18,007 bases of DNA from positions 1-18,007 of the forward strand of contig CAYLNM010000090.1 in NCBI GenBank assembly GCA_964385045.1, given 5' to 3'. Of the stretch, positions 1-5,917 are shown one piece after another (within the stretch, counting starts at the first letter, position 1; every line of letters begins with the position of its first letter). Below the pieces are notes generated by a model. That model did not search any database. It was not told where the DNA came from and worked only from the letters and a program-made list of their open reading frames with translations. The stretch comes from CAYLNM01 sp964385045 (GTDB lineage: Bacteria; Planctomycetota; Phycisphaerae; Phycisphaerales; SM1A02). Position numbers and translations under genes: made by a program.

Positions 1-226
1 GGGGAGCCGTCCGCCGACCGTGGAGACCGCCACCCGCCGTCCGCCGACCTCGATCGCCCCCTGCGGCGCGACCTCCCCGCTCGGCGTTCATCAAGATTGC
101 GCAGCGATCGCAACCCGAGGGTTCCGGCCGTCCGGAGGGAGCCGTACGCTCGCGCCACCGAGCGCCCGCGCCCACTGCGCCGACGACGGCGGGCGGCGAC
201 GGTGCTCGCTCGTGGAGGAGTCAACG
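1..226. other. Upstream region without a recognisable gene
   Basis: No convincing coding sequence is visible here. The frame of the following gene stays open upstream to position 20, but the residues in that extension are Arg/Pro/Ser-rich and unlike a signal peptide, so I read it as 5' untranslated DNA. A TACGCT hexamer at 145-150 could be a -10 element, but no good -35 element lies 16-18 bases before it. The start of the window may also contain the tail of an upstream gene that I cannot recognise. Confidence 0.5.
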
Positions 227-1477
227 ATGCGTGCATCCCGTCTTGGAACCGTGATCGCGGCCGTCGCCCTGGGACCGGCCGCCGTCGCCGCCGCGGCCGA
301 CGTGCAGGTCCGCCAGCTCGACTGGCTGGGGGCCGACGGCGAGGTCCTGATCCCGGCCTCGCGGGTCGTCGACCTCGAGCTGTCCTTCGATCCGACGGAT
401 CCGGAGGACCAGCTCCTGCTCGACGGTGCATTCGTCAACGTGGTGAGCGAGGACGGCCAGTGGCTCGTGCAGAACCTGCCGCTGTTCGCGCAGGATCCCG
501 AGGAGCTCGCCGGCATCCGTCCGAGCGTGATGCTCGGCCTGCCGCAGGACAACGGGGTCCCGGTCGAGCTGCTCGTGCTGGGCGTGACGCTGACGCCGGA
601 GCCGCTCCCGGGGCCGCCGGAGCCGATCCTCCAGCCCGTCGAGGTGTTCCCGAGCCCGTATCTGGTCGGCGGCCGCCTCGGCGGCGGAAGCAACCTGAGC
701 ACCATCCCCTTCACGCTCGGGCCGTGGGTCGGTCCGCTCCTGCCGCAGCCGGAGGGCGGCGGCTTCGTCGACCCGGACATCACGATCCGCCCCGTCTCCG
801 AGGACAGCATGGGCTGCGCCCCGGGCGGCGCCGCCCGCTCGATCCAGTACCTGGGCGACCGCAACGGCTTCGAGACGGACTCGGCCCAGGAGATCTACGA
901 CGACCTCGTCGACGACATGAACACCGACGTCGGAGACGGCGGCACGAGCGATCCCGACAACCTCGAGGGCAAGGACGAGTACGTCGACGAGAACAACCTG
1001 CCCATCGACACGCGGCAGGTCCTCGACGGCCTCGGCTCCATCCGCGACGTCGCCAATGCGCTCGAGGGCGGTGGCGACGTGGAGATCCTCATCGACTGGG
1101 AGGGCGACGGCGGTCACGTCGCGACCGTGACCGGCGTGGTGAAGTGGCCGGACGGAAGCGTGACGATCAGCTACGTCGACGACCCGACGCAGGGCGACGG
1201 GGTGGCCGAGAACCGGCAGCACGTGATCCACGTCCGGCCGGACGGCACCTTCGACGGGGGCACCGTGGACGGCTTCCAGATCCAGACGCTCGACGACTGC
1301 CCGGAGGACCTCGACGGTGACGGCTCCGTCGGCTTCAGCGACCTGCTCACCGTCCTCTCGGCCTTCGGCGACTGCCCGGGCCCGGGCTCCTGCGAGCCCG
1401 ACTTCGACGGCGACGGCGAGGTCGACTTCGACGACCTGCTGCAGCTGGTGTCGCGATTCGGTCCCTGCCTGTTCTGA
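227..1477 (+). CDS. Secreted C39/papain-like putative cysteine peptidase with dockerin-like C-terminal module
   Basis: The protein has 416 residues. I chose the ATG at 227 because GGAGGAG (214-220) sits six bases upstream and a clear signal peptide follows (MRASRLG, hydrophobic Val/Ala core, cleavage near AAA-AD at about residue 24). An in-frame ATG at position 20 would bury that signal peptide. Residues 25-190 are an acidic, Pro-rich domain that I do not recognise. Residues 196-330 look like a C39/papain-like fold: Cys197 in GCAPGGAARS at the head of a predicted helix, His297 in GGHVATVTG, and Asp318/Asp319 in YVDDP. The order and spacing suit a Cys-His-Asp triad. From about residue 355 a dockerin-like module carries two EF-hand-like loops (DLDGDGSVGFSDL and DFDGDGEVDFDDL), bracketed by cysteines and ending in GPCLF. 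Likely role: extracytoplasmic peptidase or peptidase-like surface protein; substrate unknown. The gene call is secure and the enzymatic role is inferred. Confidence 0.85.
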   Translation: MRASRLGTVIAAVALGPAAVAAAADVQVRQLDWLGADGEVLIPASRVVDLELSFDPTDPEDQLLLDGAFVNVVSEDGQWLVQNLPLFAQDPEELAGIRPSVMLGLPQDNGVPVELLVLGVTLTPEPLPGPPEPILQPVEVFPSPYLVGGRLGGGSNLSTIPFTLGPWVGPLLPQPEGGGFVDPDITIRPVSEDSMGCAPGGAARSIQYLGDRNGFETDSAQEIYDDLVDDMNTDVGDGGTSDPDNLEGKDEYVDENNLPIDTRQVLDGLGSIRDVANALEGGGDVEILIDWEGDGGHVATVTGVVKWPDGSVTISYVDDPTQGDGVAENRQHVIHVRPDGTFDGGTVDGFQIQTLDDCPEDLDGDGSVGFSDLLTVLSAFGDCPGPGSCEPDFDGDGEVDFDDLLQLVSRFGPCLF

Positions 1478-1489
1478 GACGCCCTCGAC

Positions 1490-1508
1490 CCGGCGGGCCT
1501 CCCGCCGG
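1490..1508 (+). terminator. Terminator-like hairpin after the secreted peptidase gene
   Basis: A perfect 8-bp inverted repeat, CCGGCGGG / CCCGCCGG, has a 3-base loop and starts 13 bases after the stop at 1477. There is no T-tract, so it may end transcription in a Rho-independent manner only weakly, or protect the 3' end. Confidence 0.45.
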
Positions 1509-1697
1509 CCCTCCCGAGTCCCTCGGCCCGGGCCGCCTCGAGCACGGGGCGGCCCGCGGTCGCGCGTCCACGAACCCGCCGTCCGCCGCTCGGATCTCCG
1601 TACACTTCGGTGCGGCGGACGTCCGAGTCGCCGCCCGCCGACCGCCGCCGAGCCACCACCTCGTCCGAGCCCGCTCCCGCCCCGAGGCGTCCGCCGC

Positions 1698-2744
1698 ATG
1701 CCCAGCCCCGCCCTCCGCGCCATCGGCTGGAACGACTTCTTCGACGGCCAGCGGCAGCCGGACGACCCGCCGGACGCGATCATCGCCCGCGTGTCCGCCC
1801 ACCACGGCAGCGAGGTCGCGCTCCACGGCGACGACGGCGAGTTCCGGGTGCACGTGCAGCAGGTCGACGCGGTCGGGCCGATCGCGGTGGGCGACTGGCT
1901 CCTGCTCGACGCGGCCGACCGCCGGGTTCGGCGCCGGTTCGAGCGGCGCACGCTCCTGAGCCGGTCCGCCGCCGGCGAGGAGGCGAGGCCGCAGGTCATC
2001 GCCGCCAACGTCGACACCGCGTTCATCGTCACCTCGTGCACGGCGGAGTTCAGCCCGTCGCGGCTCGAGCGGTACCTGGCGATGGTCGTCCAGAGCGGCG
2101 CCGAGCCGGTGGTCGTCCTGAGCAAGGCCGACCTCGCGGACGACCCCGCGGGCTACGCGGCCCGGGTGGACGAGCTCCGTCCCGGCGTGGCCGTGGTCGT
2201 GCTGGACGCTCGCCGTTCGGACGACGCCGCGGCGCTGCGGGCCTGGTGCGGGCCCGGCCGATCGGTCGCCCTGCTCGGATCCTCCGGCGTCGGCAAGTCC
2301 ACGCTCGCCGCCACGCTGGGCGCCGGGGAGCTCGCGACCGGCGCGACGCGGGCGCGCGACGGCACCGGCCGCCACACCACGACGTCCCGCTCGCTCCACC
2401 GCCTTCCGAGCGGCGGCGTGCTGGTCGACAATCCGGGCGTGCGCGAGCTCCAGCTGCCCGAGGGCGAGGGCGGCGTGGCCGACGTGTTCGACGACGTGCT
2501 CGAGCTGATCGCGGCGTGCCGCTTCAGCGACTGCCGGCACGCGGGCGAGCCGGGCTGCGCGGTGCGGGCGGCGATCGCGGCGGGCGAGCTGGACCCGCGG
2601 CGGCTGGCCAGCTTCGAGAAGCTCGAGGAGGAGCGGGCCCGCACCGCCCGCCGGCTCGAGGTCCGGCGGGAGAAGGAACGGGCCCTCGACCGCCGGCATG
2701 CGGCGGCCAAGGCCCGCCGGCGGCGGAGCCGGGACGACTGGTGA
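1698..2744 (+). CDS. rsgA: Small ribosomal subunit biogenesis GTPase RsgA
   Basis: RsgA (YjeQ/EngC family, 348 residues, a usual length) is a circularly permuted GTPase that helps 30S subunit maturation in the cytoplasm. The permuted order is visible. An OB-fold N-terminal domain (about 1-105) is followed by G4 (SKAD, 142-145), then G1, the P-loop GSSGVGKST (194-202), then a Thr-rich switch (TTTSRSL) and G3 DNPG (244-247). The C-terminal zinc-binding motif is complete: Cys274-x4-Cys279-x-His281-x5-Cys287. The C-terminus is a very basic Arg/Lys-rich tail, consistent with rRNA contact. The ATG at 1698 fits because residues 5-20 (ALRAIGWNDFFDGQRQ) match the typical LGWxxxF start of the family, with a weak GAGG 10-13 bases before it. 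A TACACT at 1601-1606 is a possible -10 element. Confidence 0.96.
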   Translation: MPSPALRAIGWNDFFDGQRQPDDPPDAIIARVSAHHGSEVALHGDDGEFRVHVQQVDAVGPIAVGDWLLLDAADRRVRRRFERRTLLSRSAAGEEARPQVIAANVDTAFIVTSCTAEFSPSRLERYLAMVVQSGAEPVVVLSKADLADDPAGYAARVDELRPGVAVVVLDARRSDDAAALRAWCGPGRSVALLGSSGVGKSTLAATLGAGELATGATRARDGTGRHTTTSRSLHRLPSGGVLVDNPGVRELQLPEGEGGVADVFDDVLELIAACRFSDCRHAGEPGCAVRAAIAAGELDPRRLASFEKLEEERARTARRLEVRREKERALDRRHAAAKARRRRSRDDW

Positions 2745-2750
2745 GGACCG

Positions 2751-2787
2751 CGCGGGACCGGCCGCGACGCGGAGACACCGGCCCGCG
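2751..2787 (+). terminator. Terminator-like hairpin after rsgA
   Basis: The arms CGCGGGACCGG (2751-2761) and CCGGCCCGCG (2778-2787) pair over 10 bp with one bulged A and a 16-base loop, starting seven bases after the rsgA stop. No T-tract follows, so its role as a terminator is tentative. Confidence 0.35.
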
Positions 2788-2884
2788 ACGAAGGGGACGC
2801 CACGACGGGACCGCGGACGTCGGACCGCCCACTCGCGGCCGGAACGCCGCCCGGGGAAGGGGCGAAGGGCGGGCGACCCACCCT

Positions 2885-2912
2885 CCGCCGGCACGACGCC
2901 ACGTGCCGGCGG
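2885..2912. terminator. Perfect 11-bp inverted repeat between rsgA and the metal operon
   Basis: CCGCCGGCACG (2885-2895) and CGTGCCGGCGG (2902-2912) are perfectly complementary with a 6-base loop. The element lies 22 bases before the -35 hexamer of the next operon, so it could insulate that promoter from rsgA readthrough. Because it is symmetric and lacks T-tracts on either side, it could also be a binding site for a dimeric protein. Confidence 0.45.
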
Positions 2913-2934
2913 CGACGCCCGCGCCGGCGCGCGA

Positions 2935-2962
2935 TTGACAGTGCGGACCTCGGTGCTACGCT
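2935..2962 (+). promoter_or_regulatory. Sigma-70 type promoter of the metal-transport operon
   Basis: A perfect -35 hexamer TTGACA (2935-2940) is followed after 16 bases by TACGCT (2957-2962), which keeps the essential T, A and final T of a -10 element. Transcription would begin near 2969, inside the adjacent palindrome. This is the strongest promoter match in the window. Confidence 0.7.
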
Positions 2963-2964
2963 CC

Positions 2965-2980
2965 TGAGAACGCATTCTCA
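2965..2980. promoter_or_regulatory. Fur/Zur-family-like operator palindrome
   Basis: TGAGAA (2965-2970) and TTCTCA (2975-2980) are perfect inverted half-sites around a 4-base centre. The motif starts two bases after the -10 hexamer and covers the expected transcription start, the classic position for a repressor. Fur-family operators (Fur, Zur) are AT-rich palindromes built on TGA-A-A...T-T-TCA half-sites; this one is notable in such GC-rich DNA. The centre differs by one base from the common 7-1-7 Fur/Zur spacing, so which regulator binds is uncertain. Zur is favoured by the downstream genes. Confidence 0.6.
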
Positions 2981-2998
2981 ATTGCCCGAGGCCAGATC

Positions 2999-3886
2999 AT
3001 GACGACGTCCCTCCCGGGATCGCCCACGCGGTGGCTCCACGCCGGCCGCGCCACCGCGTCCATCCTTGCGCTGCTGCTGATCCTCCTCGTCGGCGGCTGC
3101 GGCGGCGCGGAGGCGGGCGACGAGCCCGTGTCCTGGCCGGAGCTCGTCGTGTTCGACGACATCGCGTACCGCGCCGAGGGCTTCGCCCGGTCCGGCGACG
3201 TCGCCCGGGTCGAGGAGCTGCATCCGCGGCTGGTCGCGGCCGGCCGCGCGGTCACCGCGGAGACCATCCCGTCGAACGTCGCCGATCGACCGCAGGTCGA
3301 GGCGATCCTCGCGGACCTCACCGGCCTGGTGGACCGCCTCGCCGCGGACGAGGCGTCCGCGGCGGAGATCGTGCTCGGCACGCACGCCGTGACCGCCCGC
3401 CTGATGGCCGCCGCGGGCATGCCGCACGTCCACGCGACCGACGGCCCGAACGGCGGCCTGCTGCACCCGGTCTTCGGAGCCGACGGCACGCAGGTGGGAA
3501 CGGTCGAGATCAGGCTGGATCCCCGCACCGGCGACGTGGAGGCGTGGCTGACCGAGGGCGGATTCGGGGGCGATCCGTGGCGGCTGCCGCTCGAGACGAC
3601 GATGGAGCTGGGCTTCGTCGATCTCGACCGGACCGTGACCCTGGCGGTCCGGGACCGCGAGCGGAACGAGGACGCCCCGGGACGCAGCACCATCGTCGAC
3701 GGCGCCACCGCCTCGTTCGCCTACCCGGGCGGGACCGGCGAGGATGCCTCGTGGCTGACCGGGGCCGACTTCGCCGCGACGACCGTGCTCCGCTTCGACG
3801 AGTTCACGACCGCGCCCTTCGTCCTCCGTCCTCCCGCCCTCGCCGCGGGCGGCGGCGACGACGCCGCCTCCGATCTCGCGGGATGA
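2999..3886 (+). CDS. Putative metal-binding lipoprotein, first gene of the ABC operon
   Basis: The protein has 295 residues. It has a lipoprotein signal peptide: basic n-region, hydrophobic stretch SILALLLILLVGG, and Cys34 in the lipobox LVGGC. It is therefore probably anchored outside the cytoplasm. Residues 45-140 are predicted helical and Glu/Ala-rich (four-helix-bundle-like), with His75 and His129. A His-containing turn follows (His143, His145 and His156 in PHVHATDGPNGGLLH), then a beta-rich domain (160-225) of the type DGTQVGTVEIRLDP. The His/Asp cluster could bind metal. The position matches that of the His-rich periplasmic protein (DUF2796/ZrgA type) in comparable gamma-proteobacterial operons, but I see no clear sequence relationship or long His tract, so it may be an unrelated replacement. 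The ATG at 2999 lies 18 bases after the operator palindrome and has no clear Shine-Dalgarno sequence. Confidence 0.88.
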   Translation: MTTSLPGSPTRWLHAGRATASILALLLILLVGGCGGAEAGDEPVSWPELVVFDDIAYRAEGFARSGDVARVEELHPRLVAAGRAVTAETIPSNVADRPQVEAILADLTGLVDRLAADEASAAEIVLGTHAVTARLMAAAGMPHVHATDGPNGGLLHPVFGADGTQVGTVEIRLDPRTGDVEAWLTEGGFGGDPWRLPLETTMELGFVDLDRTVTLAVRDRERNEDAPGRSTIVDGATASFAYPGGTGEDASWLTGADFAATTVLRFDEFTTAPFVLRPPALAAGGGDDAASDLAG

Positions 3887-3962
3887 GGCCCGCGTCGCAG
3901 GTCATCCGCCGGTCGGTCCGGCGTCGAGCGTCCCCCGCGGGAGGTGCACGATCGTCATCCGG

Positions 3963-4655
3963 ATGAAGGACGTGTCGCTTCGCCTCGGAGCGGTCGACCG
4001 CGCGACCGCCGTGCAGTTCCACCTCGCGGACCTCACGGTGGAGGCGGGCGAGTCGGTCGCGCTGACCGGCCCCAGCGGGTGCGGCAAGAGCACCCTGCTC
4101 AACCTCGTCGCCGGCCTGCGCCGCCCCGACGCGGGCGAGATCGTCGTCGCCGGAGCCGACCTCACGCGGCTGAGCCCGGCCCGGCTCGACCGCCACCGCG
4201 GCGCCCACTGCGGCATGGTCTTCCAGAGCTTCCACCTGCTCGCCCCGTTCACCGCCCTCGAGAACGTGACCATCGGGCTCCGCTTCGGCGCCCGCGGACG
4301 ACGGGGGGCGCGGGACCGGGCCGAGGCGGTCCTGCGCCGCGTCGGGCTCGGCGACCGGCTGCACGTCCGCCCGGGGGCGCTGTCGGTGGGCGAGCGGCAG
4401 CGGGTGGCGATCGCCCGGGCGGTCGCGGGCGACGCCTCCATCCTGCTCGCCGACGAGCCGACCGGGGCGCTCGACCCCGCGACCGGACGCGCCGTCTTCA
4501 CGCTGCTCCGGGACGTCGCGGCCGAGGAGGGCCGCTCGCTCCTGATGGTGACCCACGACCACGCCCTCGCCGCCGAGCTGCCCCGCACGTTCGACTGCAC
4601 GGGGCTGGTCCGCGCGGGCGAGCCCGCCCGCGGCGAGGAGGCCGCGACCCCATGA
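3963..4655 (+). CDS. ABC transporter ATP-binding protein (LolD/MacB-like)
   Basis: This 230-residue protein is the cytoplasmic ATPase that powers the partner permease. All ABC motifs are present: Walker A GPSGCGKST (36-44), Q-loop Gln88 in VFQSFHLL, signature LSVGERQRV (140-148, with SVGER in place of the usual SGGQQ), Walker B ILLADEP with catalytic Glu165, the D-loop GALDP, and His198 in MVTHDH. The FQSFHLL and DEPTGALD wording is typical of the LolD/MacB/FtsE branch. The annotated start is the first in-frame ATG. However, a strong GGGAGGT (3940-3945) is 17 bases away, while an in-frame ATC at 3951 is ideally spaced and would add VIR-like residues common at the start of this family; a non-ATG start is possible. 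The stop overlaps the permease start (ATGA), which implies translational coupling. Confidence 0.95.
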   Translation: MKDVSLRLGAVDRATAVQFHLADLTVEAGESVALTGPSGCGKSTLLNLVAGLRRPDAGEIVVAGADLTRLSPARLDRHRGAHCGMVFQSFHLLAPFTALENVTIGLRFGARGRRGARDRAEAVLRRVGLGDRLHVRPGALSVGERQRVAIARAVAGDASILLADEPTGALDPATGRAVFTLLRDVAAEEGRSLLMVTHDHALAAELPRTFDCTGLVRAGEPARGEEAATP

Positions 4656-5896
4656 GCTTCATCGCCATGGCCTGGCGCTACCTGCGGTACCGGTGGCTCG
4701 TGACCGGCCTGACCCTCGCGGGCATCGCCCTCGGGGCGGCGCTCGTCTGCGGGGTGCTCACCCTCCGTCACGAGACCGAGCGGGCCCTCGCCACCGACGC
4801 CGGGCTCTACGACCTGGTGGTGGGCGGCAAGGGCAGCCCGCTGCAGCTCGTGCTCTCGAGCGTGTACCACCTCGACGAGCCCCCCGGGAACGTGCCGTAC
4901 GCCGAGTACGAGCGGCTGCTCCGCGATCCCCGCGTGGCCTGGGCGGCGCCGATCGGGCTCGGCGACAACTACCGGGGATTCCGCATCGTCGGCACCGAGG
5001 CGCCCTTCTTCGACCTCACCGACCGGGACGGGAATCCGTTCTTCTCCCTCGCCCGCGGCCGCATCTTCGAGGACCGCTTCGAGGTCGTGCTCGGAAGCCA
5101 CGTCGCGGCGGCGACCGGACTCGACGTGGACGACACCTTCGCCGGCACGCACGGGATCATCGAGGTGCCGGGCGGCGAGGTGCACGACGAGTTCCCGTAC
5201 CGCGTGAGCGGCGTCCTCGCCCCCACCGGCAGCGCCCAGGACCGGGCGATCTTCGGCACGCTGGAGTCGGTGTGGGAGATCCACGCCGCCGACGAGCGGC
5301 TCCACTCCGCGATCCAGGGCCTGGCCACGCTGGGCGAGGAGCCGGAGCGCGAGGCCTCGGCGATCCTCGTCCGGCTCGAGACGCCCGGGATGCGGCTGTG
5401 GATGACCGACGAGATCCGCACCAGCAGCGAGGGCATCGCGGCGGTGCCCATCAACGAGATGCTGCGGTTCCAGCGGGGCGTGATCGGCCCGGTGCAGCGC
5501 TCGCTCCTCGCGATCGCGGGGGCGGTGGTGGTGGTCGCGTGCCTGACCGTCCTCACCACGCTGCACCAGGCGGCCGAGCGGCGCCGCCGCGACATCGCCA
5601 TCCTCCGCAGCCTCGGGGCGGTCCGCTCCGAGGTCGCGGCGCTGGTCTTCCTCGAGGGACTGCTGCTCACCGGCGGTGGACTCGCCCTCGGGCTGCTGGT
5701 CGGCCACGGCGGCCTGGCCCTCGCGGCCGGCCCGATCCGCGACGCGACCGGCCTGGTGCTGCAGCCGTGGCGGGTGCCCGAGGCCGAGCTGGTGGCCGTC
5801 GGCGCGATGGCGCTGTGCGGCGCCGTGGCGTCGCTGCTGCCCGCGATCGCCTGCTACCGCCACACCCCCATCGACGACCTTCGCCTGACCGACTGA
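4652..5896 (+). CDS. FtsX/MacB-like ABC transporter permease
   Basis: This 414-residue inner-membrane protein has the MacB/LolCE plan: one N-terminal membrane segment (about 15-37), a large extracytoplasmic domain (about 40-280), then three C-terminal segments (about 283-307, 327-351 and 379-402). The coupling-helix motif RRRRDIAILRSLGA between the second and third segments is typical of FtsX-domain permeases. The periplasmic domain contains HDEFPYRVSGVLAPTGSAQDRAIF and ESVWEIHA. I recall this wording from the permeases that travel with DUF3299 proteins in zinc-responsive operons. The single set of four segments suggests a homodimer. The start is fixed by the ATGA overlap with the ATPase gene. 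MacB-type pumps extrude rather than import solutes, so the direction of transport is not settled by sequence. Confidence 0.93.
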   Translation: MSFIAMAWRYLRYRWLVTGLTLAGIALGAALVCGVLTLRHETERALATDAGLYDLVVGGKGSPLQLVLSSVYHLDEPPGNVPYAEYERLLRDPRVAWAAPIGLGDNYRGFRIVGTEAPFFDLTDRDGNPFFSLARGRIFEDRFEVVLGSHVAAATGLDVDDTFAGTHGIIEVPGGEVHDEFPYRVSGVLAPTGSAQDRAIFGTLESVWEIHAADERLHSAIQGLATLGEEPEREASAILVRLETPGMRLWMTDEIRTSSEGIAAVPINEMLRFQRGVIGPVQRSLLAIAGAVVVVACLTVLTTLHQAAERRRRDIAILRSLGAVRSEVAALVFLEGLLLTGGGLALGLLVGHGGLALAAGPIRDATGLVLQPWRVPEAELVAVGAMALCGAVASLLPAIACYRHTPIDDLRLTD

Positions 5897-5917
5897 CTCG
5901 CTCCCGCGGTGCCGACC

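Noticed and set aside
20..226. N-terminal extension of the first gene from an ATG at position 20
   Set aside because: No ribosome-binding site, atypical composition, and it would bury the signal peptide that starts at 227.
97..1320. Second plus-strand open frame over the secreted peptidase gene
   Set aside because: Arg/Pro/Gly-rich translation without motifs; the overlapping frame has a signal peptide, ribosome-binding site and conserved tail.
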